From positions 1 through 8,052 of the forward strand of contig CAJUEZ010000065.1 in NCBI GenBank assembly GCA_910585485.1: a DNA stretch of 8,052 nucleotides, read 5' to 3'. A program made the position numbers and the translations under genes. This stretch comes from an uncultured Clostridia bacterium. GTDB lineage: Bacteria > Bacillota > Clostridia > UBA1381. The notes under the pieces were generated by a model that made no database searches, was not told where the DNA came from, and saw only the letters and a list, made by a program, of their open reading frames with translations. This document shows, piece by piece, positions 1 to 7,600 of the stretch; the first letter of the stretch is position 1; each line of letters starts with the position of its first letter.

Positions 1-34
1 TGAATGTCATACACACCGTTCTGCCTTTTCCACG

Positions 35-274
35 CTACGTGTCACACTTATAACATATTTCTTCCTTATTTCCCGGCGCTATTTTTTTTATTATCCCGAG
101 CGCGTTTTGCTTATCATCAGCGCTTATATTTAGTTTATCTGAAATACCGTTCGAAAAACAAGAATAATATATTTCATTGGCATATACAATTTCAAAATCA
201 TCATTATTTTTAAACTCCGCCAATCCGCATGGCAATTCATTATACAGCCTGTTCGGAAAATAATTTTTTGGCAT
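35..274 (-). CDS. PAS-like sensor N-terminal fragment, ended early by an amber codon
   Basis: This encodes 79 residues starting at an ATG (272-274) preceded by AGGAGG with a 6-nt spacer, so the start is well supported. Residues about 13-42 (LPCGLAEF..., then VYANEIYYSCF) resemble the first strands and helix of a PAS domain as found in clostridial sensor and GGDEF proteins; such domains bind small ligands or cofactors and pass a signal to an output domain. A complete PAS domain needs about 100 residues, so this is too short. The stop is TAG at 35-37. Beyond it the same frame stays open for the remaining 11 codons of the window and reads RGKGRTVCMTF, which fits the next strand of a PAS beta-hairpin. 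I infer that this is the 5' end of a longer sensor gene interrupted by a nonsense change; a genuine 79-residue protein is the alternative. Promoter at 351-379. The output domain lies outside the window. The PAS call rests on pattern recognition only. Confidence 0.55.
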   Translation of the reverse strand: MPKNYFPNRLYNELPCGLAEFKNNDDFEIVYANEIYYSCFSNGISDKLNISADDKQNALGIIKKIAPGNKEEICYKCDT

Positions 275-322
275 ATTATTCCTCCTTTCCGATTAGTTAC
301 ATTTCATAAATTATATATAATT

Positions 323-343
323 TTATCATAAAATATATGATAA
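323..343. promoter_or_regulatory. perfect inverted repeat at the predicted minus-strand start point (candidate operator)
   Basis: Arms TTATCATA (323-330) and TATGATAA (336-343) are perfect reverse complements with a 5-nt spacer. The -10 box of the minus-strand promoter is at 351-356, so transcription should begin near 344 and the palindrome would cover roughly +1 to +21. That is a typical place for a repressor site. The region is very AT-rich, which raises the chance of a coincidental palindrome. No regulator family can be named. Confidence 0.4.
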
Positions 344-350
344 GTAAATA

Positions 351-379
351 ATTATACCACTTTTTTTTACCACAAGCAA
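351..379 (-). promoter_or_regulatory. sigma-A-type promoter of the PAS gene
   Basis: On the minus strand, TTGCTT (374-379) and a perfect TATAAT (351-356) are separated by 17 bases. TGG just upstream of TATAAT gives an extended -10 (TG-N-TATAAT). The expected start point near 344 leaves an untranslated leader of about 70 nt before the ATG at 274. The -10 matches the consensus fully and the -35 matches at 4 of 6 positions. Confidence 0.7.
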
Positions 380-524
380 AAAAATCCGTGTTTTACAACA
401 AAAAAAATAGTCAAAATTGTTTATTTTACACAAAAAACAATCGCAGCAAACAAATTAAGATGCGATTATTTGGGAGAGAGTATTATATTTACTTTTTTAT
501 TGTACCATAAAGACCTACCGTTTC

Positions 525-566
525 AAATTGCATAAATTGAGTTTAATATTGCAAAAATTGCGTTTA
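525..566 (+). repeat. 21-bp tandem direct repeat overlapping the araC-type promoter (candidate operator)
   Basis: Two adjacent 21-base units (525-545 and 546-566) match at 18 of 21 positions, differing at unit positions 2, 9 and 16. Each unit contains two TTG half-sites 9 bases apart and ends with GTTTA. A 21-bp period is two turns of the helix, the classic spacing of AraC-family direct-repeat sites such as araI1-I2. The second unit overlaps the -35 box (549-554) and much of the spacer, so binding here would be expected to block or modulate polymerase. I infer autoregulation by the adjacent AraC-type protein; binding is not shown. Confidence 0.6.
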
Positions 567-577
567 TGTGTTATTAT
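549..577 (+). promoter_or_regulatory. promoter of the AraC-family gene
   Basis: TTGCAA (549-554) and TATTAT (572-577) are separated by 17 bases; each box is close to the sigma-A consensus. The expected start point near 584 gives a leader of about 68 nt before the ATG at 652. The -35 lies inside the second unit of the 21-bp repeat. Confidence 0.6.
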
Positions 578-651
578 AGTTCCATAAGGCAGACACAGAG
601 TGACTCTTACATCATGCTCAAATTCCTGTTCTGCTGTGCCGAGGTGAACAT

Positions 652-1458
652 ATGAAAATATCACACAAACAAAAAGAATATTTATACAGCTATACAAAAG
701 GCGCTCCTCCCGAACAGCTTAAAATGCACCTTCATAATTATTATGAGTTTTTATATTTTATATCAGGAGACGCTTCATATATAGTAGAGAACAATATTTA
801 TCAAATTAATGAGGGCGATATATTTATAACGCGTCCTGACGAACTGCATACTATTGTTTTTCATTCAGACAAAATTTACGAGAGAAAATTTATCCAGATT
901 GCTCCCGAATTTTTATCGGAGTTTAATCTTTTTGATAAAATAAACAAGCGCCCGTTAGGTGAAAATAATAAAATATCCTGTGAAACAGCACAAAAACACA
1001 ATTTGTATAACTACTTCAATCAAATCGAGTACTATATTATGCACCGCAGAGACGAAAGTGACGCAATGATAAAATCATATTGCATACAATTTCTTGTCGC
1101 CCTTAATGCCGCAGGCAGTAATTCCAATGAAATCAGCCGTCCTTCCAAAGGTCGTATTGATTCTATTGTGGACTATCTGACACACAATATATCATCTGAT
1201 ATAACGCTCGATTTTCTTTCGGAGAAATTCTTTATCAACAAATATTATATGTGTCACTCATTCAAAGAGAAAACAGGTCTTACGATAAAAGAGTTTATGA
1301 ACACGCGAAAAATCACAAAAGCCAAACAACTCCTGTCCGGCGGAGCGGATATAATGAATCTTTGTTATGACTGCGGGTTCAATGACTATTCGACATTTTA
1401 TAAAACTTTTAAGAAACTGACAGGCAAGTCGCCAAAAGCTTTTATGAACGGGAATTAA
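652..1458 (+). CDS. AraC-family transcriptional regulator with cupin sensor domain
   Basis: This 268-residue cytoplasmic DNA-binding protein has the usual length and layout of the family. Residues about 20-95 form an AraC-type cupin (double-stranded beta-helix) with the typical HLHNYYEF start (26-33), glycine turn, and NEGDIF...RPDELH segment (53-66); this part would sense a small molecule, often a sugar or other carbon source. Residues about 168-265 carry the paired helix-turn-helix domain: HTH 1 around LDFLSEKFFINKYYMCHSFK (186-205) and HTH 2 around CGFNDYSTFYKTFKKLTG (241-258), ending in the usual SPKAF. GAGGTG at 641-646, 5 nt before the ATG, supports the start. The gene is divergent from the PAS gene and convergent with RNase J, so no obvious target operon lies beside it. 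The 21-bp repeat over its promoter suggests autoregulation. The family is certain from the C-terminal motif; ligand and targets are unknown. A sampled row is AT-rich (721-780, 15 G+C of 60). Confidence 0.93.
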   Translation: MKISHKQKEYLYSYTKGAPPEQLKMHLHNYYEFLYFISGDASYIVENNIYQINEGDIFITRPDELHTIVFHSDKIYERKFIQIAPEFLSEFNLFDKINKRPLGENNKISCETAQKHNLYNYFNQIEYYIMHRRDESDAMIKSYCIQFLVALNAAGSNSNEISRPSKGRIDSIVDYLTHNISSDITLDFLSEKFFINKYYMCHSFKEKTGLTIKEFMNTRKITKAKQLLSGGADIMNLCYDCGFNDYSTFYKTFKKLTGKSPKAFMNGN

Positions 1459-1491
1459 AATCGGTAACATCAGGAACATTATTTAGCAGCA

Positions 1492-1522
1492 AAAAGCGGA
1501 TATGCTAAGCATATCCGCTTTT
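1492..1522. terminator. bidirectional Rho-independent terminator
   Basis: Arms 1492-1506 and 1508-1522 are perfect 15-base reverse complements; the folded hairpin would have about 14 pairs with a TAA loop. Flanking A and T runs give a U tract in both directions (TTTT on plus, TTTTT on minus). It lies 33 bases after the araC-type stop and 1 base after the RNase J stop, so it would serve both convergent genes. Confidence 0.9.
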
Positions 1523-1523
1523 A

Positions 1524-3191
1524 TCATATTTCTTCTATAATCGGCAAAATCATAGGCGAACGTTTAGTTCTGTCATAAATATATTTTGCCACTGAAGATT
1601 TCATTGAATTTTTAAGCGTTGACCAGTCCATGTTGCGTTTTCCAAGACACTCCGAAATACTTTCCGCCGCGACATTCCTGACATCGTCAATAAGAGACTC
1701 CGCCTCGCGAACATACACAAATCCTCTTGAAATAACATCAGGCTTTGAAACCATCTGCTTATCATCATGCGATATTGTCACAACAACAATAATAAGTCCG
1801 TCCTGCGAAAGATGCTTTCTGTCACGAAGCACAATATTTCCGACATCTCCGACACCGAGACCATCTACAAGAATTTTTCCCGCCTGAACTGTTCCGCTGA
1901 ATTTAGCGGAATTTGCGTCAAGTTCAAGCACTTGCCCGTTTGACAAAACAAAGCAGTTCTTTTCAGGAATACCCACGCTCTGAGCCAATTCCTTATGCAA
2001 AACGAGATGGCGGTGCTCGCCGTGAACAGGTATAAAGAATTTTGGCTTAGTCAAAGCCAGTATCAGTTTCAGTTCTTCCTGGCATGCGTGACCCGAAACA
2101 TGAACCTCCGCAAGCGCCTTATATATCACTTCCGCGCCGATTTTAAATAATTCATTTACTACGTTTGAAACTGATTTTTCATTTCCCGGAATAGGAGTTG
2201 CACTTATTATAATCAGGTCATCCTTTGTAACCTCGACCTTTCTATGATCTGAAAAGGCCATTCTTGTCAAGGCGCTCATCGGCTCGCCCTGAGAGCCTGT
2301 TGTAATAATAACTACTTGATTAGGTCTGTATTTTTTGATATTGTCAATGTTAATAAGTACGCCTTCCGGCACCTTCATATATCCGAGAAGAATAGATATT
2401 TCAACTATATTTTCCATGCTTCTGCCTGAAACGGCAACCTTACGTCCGTTTTTCGCGGCAGCGTCAATTATTTGCTGCACTCTATGAACATTTGACGCAA
2501 ATGTCGCAACAATAATACGCTTATTACAGCCTTTAAATATTTGTTCAAATCTTTCGCCCACGCTTCTTTCGCTCATAGCGTATCCCGGTCTCTCAACATT
2601 TGTACTGTCTGACATAAGAGCGAGAACGCCTTCTTTGCCCAACTCTCCAAGCCTTGCAAGGTCTATCATATCTCCCACTATAGGAGTTGTATCAATTTTA
2701 AAATCACCCATATGAATAACCGTTCCAACAGGTGTTTTAATTGCAAGAGCGGCAGAGTCCGCAATAGAATGGTTTGTACGTATAAATTCCACAGAAAAAT
2801 TCTGCCCCACCTTTAAAATGTTTCCATACTTTGCGCGCACAAGCTTTACGCTTGATAAAAGATTGTGCTCCTTAAGTTTATGCTCGACAAGTCCAAGCGT
2901 GAGTCTTGTTCCGAAAACAGGAACATTAATAGCCTTAAGGAAATAAGGCAATCCGCCGATGTGGTCTTCATGACCGTGAGTAAGAAAAATGCCCTTGATT
3001 TTAGTCCAGTTCTTTTCAAGATACGTAATATCGTTTATTACCATATCCACTCCGGGCATATCGTCATCGGGGAAAGCCATACCGCAATCTACCATTATAA
3101 TTTCGTTTCCGTACTCAATAGCGGTCAAATTCTTTCCGATTTCATCAAGACCGCCTAATGGTATGATTTTCAGTTTTTTAGCTTTTGCCAC
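1524..3191 (-). CDS. rnj: ribonuclease J (metallo-beta-lactamase/beta-CASP ribonuclease)
   Basis: RNase J is a cytoplasmic zinc-dependent nuclease with 5'-to-3' exonuclease and endonuclease activity, central to mRNA decay and to rRNA and mRNA maturation in Firmicutes. From the GTG at 3191 the product is 555 residues, the length of B. subtilis RNase J1. The metal-binding set is complete: THGHEDH (H72, H74, D76, H77), H141 in TNHS, D163 in HMGD, and H390 in FIPVHGEH. The beta-CASP part shows SDSTN (about 194-198), TTGSQGEP (about 297-304) and HVSGH (H364-H368). An ATG at 3272 would add 27 residues, but it lies within the promoter; GGAGGT at 3198-3203 sits 6 nt before GTG, which fixes the start. 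The gene has its own promoter (3240-3269) and a terminator directly after its TGA stop, so it is a single-gene unit. J1 and J2 paralogs cannot be separated here, though an intact active site favours the active form. Confidence 0.96.
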   Translation of the reverse strand: MAKAKKLKIIPLGGLDEIGKNLTAIEYGNEIIMVDCGMAFPDDDMPGVDMVINDITYLEKNWTKIKGIFLTHGHEDHIGGLPYFLKAINVPVFGTRLTLGLVEHKLKEHNLLSSVKLVRAKYGNILKVGQNFSVEFIRTNHSIADSAALAIKTPVGTVIHMGDFKIDTTPIVGDMIDLARLGELGKEGVLALMSDSTNVERPGYAMSERSVGERFEQIFKGCNKRIIVATFASNVHRVQQIIDAAAKNGRKVAVSGRSMENIVEISILLGYMKVPEGVLINIDNIKKYRPNQVVIITTGSQGEPMSALTRMAFSDHRKVEVTKDDLIIISATPIPGNEKSVSNVVNELFKIGAEVIYKALAEVHVSGHACQEELKLILALTKPKFFIPVHGEHRHLVLHKELAQSVGIPEKNCFVLSNGQVLELDANSAKFSGTVQAGKILVDGLGVGDVGNIVLRDRKHLSQDGLIIVVVTISHDDKQMVSKPDVISRGFVYVREAESLIDDVRNVAAESISECLGKRNMDWSTLKNSMKSSVAKYIYDRTKRSPMILPIIEEI

Positions 3192-3197
3192 AATTTT

Positions 3198-3203
3198 ACC
3201 TCC
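3198..3203 (-). promoter_or_regulatory. ribosome binding site that fixes the RNase J start at GTG 3191
   Basis: GGAGGT on the minus strand with a 6-nt spacer to GTG (3189-3191). None of the three upstream in-frame ATG codons is favoured: 3272 and 3251 fall within or upstream of the promoter, and 3224 has no comparable Shine-Dalgarno. Confidence 0.88.
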
Positions 3204-3239
3204 ATATTTAAATTTTCCGACCATTATTACAACATTATT

Positions 3240-3269
3240 ATTATAACACATTTGACTGTTAATAGTCAA
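3240..3269 (-). promoter_or_regulatory. RNase J promoter with overlapping 18-bp palindrome
   Basis: On the minus strand, TTGACT (3264-3269) and TATAAT (3240-3245) are 18 bases apart, and TGT before TATAAT gives an extended -10. Both boxes are near consensus, suggesting a strong promoter starting near 3233 with a leader of about 40 nt. Bases 3252-3269 form a near-perfect 18-bp palindrome (arms TTGACT and AGTCAA, centre TTAA, one mismatched pair) covering the -35 box and part of the spacer; this could be a repressor site or could reflect chance. Confidence 0.75.
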
Positions 3270-3301
3270 CATAATTCCAAAAAATAACCATCAATACGAA
3301 T

Positions 3302-3333
3302 AAACGCGGACATAACAGAATATGCCCGCGTTT
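3302..3333 (-). terminator. Rho-independent terminator after the DUF1015 gene
   Basis: Arms AAACGCGG (3302-3309) and CCGCGTTT (3326-3333) extend inward through CATA/TATG (3311-3314 with 3321-3324). The single mismatch (3310 with 3325) becomes a G-U pair in the minus-strand RNA, giving a 13-pair stem with a 6-nt loop. The following TTTATT is a weak U tract. It begins 14 bases after the DUF1015 stop. Confidence 0.75.
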
Positions 3334-3347
3334 GTTTACACTACAAT

Positions 3348-4607
3348 TTATCTGATTCTTTTACACTCCAAATAAAATCTCTTATCCGCCGCCTCGCCCA
3401 TTGAGAAGGTCTTTCTCGGAAGCGAGCCATCCTTTATAACTGTCGTGAACAAATCATTTTTCTCCATTGAGTCCACCATAAAGCCTATTGTATTTGCGGC
3501 ATTGGCAAGATTTCTTACAACGTCATTGCCGTGAATATAATCTATTCTGCCGCCGTTTTCAGCAAGATACTTATCAAGGAATTTCTGCAAAGTACCGACA
3601 GGCAGATTACTGTCCGTCTCAGTAATGTATATACTTCCCTCTTTGCCCTGATAAGTATAATCAATACGCTGTCCGCCGTCAGGCTCATATGATGCGTTAT
3701 AATGCTTCACAAGGGCTGATAAAAGCTTTTCGGGATCTGTGTCAAACATAACGCGCTGAATAGGTTCAAATTCCAGTGTTTCGTCATGTATATTCATAAG
3801 TTCTACCAACGCAAACCGCGCGGGATGGGTATTAATTTCCTCTTTGGTAAGCCCCTTCTTTACCTCTTCCCAACAAGTCTTGGCTGTAGCGAGAGAATGG
3901 TTTCCGTCACCCGCGGCAAACATCAAAACACCTTTGTCATGGACGCCGTATTTTGCTTCAAACGCGTCTTTGTCGCCCAATCTTTCAATAGCGTCAAGAA
4001 TTTCCCGCTTAGATTTGCTGTCAACATTATATCCGACAATATGTCCCGCATTTTTCATCAAATCAAAGTCGTACACCTTTTCAAAACTGTCCGTCTTTTC
4101 TTCAAGCGGCTCTACGACTAATCTCTCTCTGTCATCTATCAATATCAGTATATGAGGCGATTCCAAAGGCGCGTTTTTTCTGATACGCTGTCTGGGCGGT
4201 ATACGCTCAATAATAGTTCCTTCCGTCGCGCGCACTTTTGACTGCGAGCCTTTTGAAAAATCATATTCCTCCAAATCAAGCATACCAACAATACCATGAC
4301 GCGTTTTTCCGTTTGGCTGTGTGCGCTTAACGTATATAAAAGCGTCTTTGTATTCCTTGAAGATTCCCGTTTCAAGATATTTTGTCATTTCGGCATTTAT
4401 CTTTTTTATTCTTTCTTCCCCATTTCCATCCTCCAAATACACCTCAGGAAATATAATATTTAGTGTTGACGGGTTATCTTGGACGATATTTTTCACATCC
4501 TCCCAGTATTCCCTCTCTGATGTGTATTGGTCGCACGCTACCACGCTCCACTTTGTAAAATCCACATTCTGCGGAATAAGTATATCCGCCGGTTTAAAAA
4601 TTGCCAT
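3348..4607 (-). CDS. DUF1015 family protein
   Basis: This 419-residue protein has no signal peptide or membrane segment, so it is probably cytoplasmic. It is full length for the clostridial DUF1015 group. Recognisable motifs are CDQYTSEREYW (25-35), VRATEGTIIERIPPRQRIRK (125-144), AAGDGNHSLATAK (231-243), NIHDETLEFEPIQRV (272-286) and the C-terminal PRKTFSMGEAADKRFYLE (397-414). The biochemical role of the family is not established as far as I know. I recall family members near serine-biosynthesis genes in some Firmicutes, but none is seen here. Many DUF1015 proteins have DGHHR where this one has DGNHS. The ATG is supported by AAGGAG (CTCCT at 4616-4620 on the plus strand) with an 8-nt spacer. 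It starts 18 bases after the upstream protease stop with no terminator between, so it is probably co-transcribed with it; the hairpin at 3302-3333 ends the unit. Family assignment is confident; function is unknown. Confidence 0.9.
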   Translation of the reverse strand: MAIFKPADILIPQNVDFTKWSVVACDQYTSEREYWEDVKNIVQDNPSTLNIIFPEVYLEDGNGEERIKKINAEMTKYLETGIFKEYKDAFIYVKRTQPNGKTRHGIVGMLDLEEYDFSKGSQSKVRATEGTIIERIPPRQRIRKNAPLESPHILILIDDRERLVVEPLEEKTDSFEKVYDFDLMKNAGHIVGYNVDSKSKREILDAIERLGDKDAFEAKYGVHDKGVLMFAAGDGNHSLATAKTCWEEVKKGLTKEEINTHPARFALVELMNIHDETLEFEPIQRVMFDTDPEKLLSALVKHYNASYEPDGGQRIDYTYQGKEGSIYITETDSNLPVGTLQKFLDKYLAENGGRIDYIHGNDVVRNLANAANTIGFMVDSMEKNDLFTTVIKDGSLPRKTFSMGEAADKRFYLECKRIR

Positions 4608-4625
4608 TATTTTTTCTCCTTTTTT

Positions 4626-7600
4626 TTATTTATGTATATTTTGCGCTTCCATCAACGGTTTCATGTTTTTATCCCAGACAAACACCTTGATTTCACAGTC
4701 CGCAAGCGTTTCATCAATGTCGATTAACGCTGACATTTTTGTCCTCAACGGTATATCCACACGCATAAGTTTGCTGTCCTTATAGTATGCGATATACATC
4801 GTTATATCATCCGATTTTGGCGGTGTTGTTTTTTCAAATATTAACTTTGCCAAAATCGTACCGTCTTCTTGACGTTCAAATTCAATCCTGTCACTCGGTT
4901 CTATCGGTGAATCTAATTTTTCTATCGGTTCTGTCTGCATAACAAATCCACATACGGTACATTTATATTCTCTTATGCCGTTTTCCTCCGTTGTCGGCTG
5001 TTTTGTAACTGTGCCGCTGTCTTTTATATGCGTTTCCTCTTCCGGTTTTTCATGACAAACACCGCATTCCCGCCAATGATTTTCACTGTCTTTATACCAT
5101 TCGCTTTCATCTATGACATGCCCCGACGCACTTATACTTTCAGTTCTTACAATTTCACTGCACTTTGTACATTTATACGTCATCATTCCTGTTTCTGTAC
5201 AGGTAGGCGGTTTTGTGATTTCCCCACTGTTTTCGGTATGTCCTGTTGCAGAAATTACCTCCTGAGCCTTAATGACCGTATTGCACACACTGCAATGACT
5301 GCCTTCTGTTTTGCCGTTTTCTGTACAGGTTGGCTCAACTCTTAAATCAGTTACTTCGGTATGTGATAGCATTGCTATCTCTTCGGTTTTTGTATCAGCG
5401 CAAATTGTACAGGTAAACAATGCTGTTCCTGTCGCTGTGCAGGTGGCATTTTTAGTAATTTTACCGCTGTCCCAAGTGTGCGGACAATCTGCCCATTGGG
5501 CGCGAAGTGTATGATTTTCTGCTATTGATACAATGGTTTCACTTGTCACTTTTATATTATCTGCGGTGTTCCAACCGTCAAATATACAACCTATTTTTGA
5601 CGGAGTAGGAAGAGTACCGTATTCGCTGTCATATACAACTGTTTTAGTTTTCACTGAATTACCGCCTGTAGCTTCGTCATAATCATATGTTACAGTGTAT
5701 ATATTGGGTGTCCACTTTGCGTAATATGCCTTATCGCCCGTATCCGTAGCTGAAATTTCTGTGACTACCGCTCCTGAGTAGGTTTCATCATCATACCAAC
5801 CGTTAAAGGTGTAACCTGTTCTTGTAGGAACAGGAAGCGTTGCGCCTATTCCATAGGTATATTCGGTTATGGGATTTTCAACCTCACCGCCATTTGCGTT
5901 GAGCGTGACATTATATACTCTCGGTATTGCTGTAAACTGTGCTGTGTATGTAGCTTCGCCTGATACTGCTGTAATTGTCGGACTCCAACCACTGAATATA
6001 TAAGCGTAACATTCATCTTGCGCCTTTAATGGCGTTTCACCTGTATATTCAGGCATTGCACCATATGCCACGGCACTGCTTTGTAGTATATCACCATTAT
6101 AATTTACAAACTTCACAAGACAGTTTTCAGGCTCAAGAACGGTAATGGTTCTTATTACCTGTTGAGCCTTATTATTTGCATGGTCTGTTATATCATAATA
6201 GACCTTGTATGTACCTGCCTTACTTGTATCAACTGTTCCGCTTATTTTTAGCTTACTCTCTATTTCAGGGTCAAGATTATCTGTTATCTTTGCACCTTGT
6301 TCAATATATTGTTCGCCATATTGTAGAGTAATTTCGCTATCACCATTTAAAGTTATCTCTGGTGGGGTATCATCAACAAAAAAAGTTTCAGAGGTTACTG
6401 GCAACGCATATTTTTTACCGCCCAAACTGCTTATATTCCATATGCTTTGCCCTTTAACAGTAATCCCTAATGTTCCTTCGCCTTTCAGATTTTCCATTTT
6501 AAATGTTACTACATTACCGATAGGCGCTTCCATACCTTGTAATGTACTTGCAGACCCTGTATGATTGATTTCAACATCTTGAAAAAGTTTTAATGTGCTT
6601 CCAATATTATTTGCCTCATATGTAATTGTATATGTCACGCATTTTTCGCTGCTTTTCACTGCCTTCTTCGATGGCGGAGAAATAGTTATACTCGGTGCAG
6701 AACTTAAATCAGGATTTTTAAAGCCTGCCTGAATTGTTGCCTTCTCATCGTCTATACCAAGTACCTTCATATATGCGCCTGTATATACATCATTATAAAA
6801 ATTGCTTGACGGTGTTGAGTCTGATGACCATTCATCTCCAATGCTATTATCAATTCGATATAAATCATCATTTTTAAATTCTGTTTCATCATTGCTTTTA
6901 TAAACAGGTTTTATATAATCTTCTGAAATTATAGCTCCAACAGATATTGATGTATTTTTCTTAATATTTATATGCCATACAATTATACCAGAATTTATTT
7001 TATAATCGCCTTCTCTATCTGCTCTATACTCCATAATATAGAACTCTGTATAAGGCAATAAAGAAGTATCTGGAATAAACATGACTGTACGAGTTTTGTC
7101 TATTGTGGTTTCGTTATATATATCAGATGGATATAATTTTATTTCTTTTGTAATATTTTCATATGGAAGTATATCTGGATTTTCCCAATCAAGCAAATAT
7201 TTATAAAACGCATTAACATAGTAACCACTATTCATTAAATCATAACAACCATCTGGTATGGCACATTTCCCCGTTGATGCATAACTATAATTATCTGGTA
7301 ATCCCATCAAATGTCCCATTTCATGAACAGGACTTCTATCTGACGAATTGCTTTCTGGCAGACAGGTGAAACGATTAATTTTTATATTGTTATATATTTC
7401 GACATTCTCTCCGCTTTTTATTTGAGGCCACCAATGACCAGCATAATCTCCTGAGGGACCTGCCGTTATAACATGTATACAATCAATATATCCATCACCA
7501 TCGGCATCATACTCAGATAAGTCGCCTATAATATCTTTATTTAGTTCTATAGCTTTTGCAATTTCTGATGGTAAAGGAGATTTGCCAAGTTCACTATTAT

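Larger units (their letters stand above)
275..651. other. divergent AT-rich intergenic region
   Basis: This 377-base gap separates the minus-strand PAS gene from the plus-strand araC-type gene. It holds a promoter for each direction (351-379 minus, 549-577 plus), an inverted repeat at 323-343, a perfect 16-bp AT palindrome at 308-323, and a 21-bp tandem repeat at 525-566. The middle part (about 380-520) has only short imperfect inverted repeats (416-422 with 435-441, and 439-445 with 461-467). I see no coding region, tRNA or recognisable riboswitch. Confidence 0.7.

Noticed and set aside
4..213. Plus-strand open frame of 69 codons
   Set aside because: It lies opposite the PAS-like gene, has no visible ribosome binding site, and shows low-complexity sequence with no family resemblance.
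391..414. Possible second minus-strand promoter with TTGACT at 409-414
   Set aside because: At 17-bp spacing the -10 position reads GTAAAA, a poor match; the promoter at 351-379 is much better.
416..467. Short inverted repeats (416-422/435-441 and 439-445/461-467), the second followed on the minus strand by a T run
   Set aside because: Arms are only 7 bp, the second loop is 15 nt, and no minus-strand gene lies upstream to need a terminator; a small RNA cannot be supported.
471..500. Purine-rich GGGAGAGAG resembling a ribosome binding site
   Set aside because: No start codon or open frame follows at a suitable distance.
3786..4155. Plus-strand open frames opposite the DUF1015 gene
   Set aside because: They are antisense to a well-supported family member and have no RBS or recognisable protein features.
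6205..6564. Plus-strand 119-codon open frame opposite the Ig-like region of the protease gene
   Set aside because: It is a shadow of the coding strand with no independent promoter, RBS or homology.
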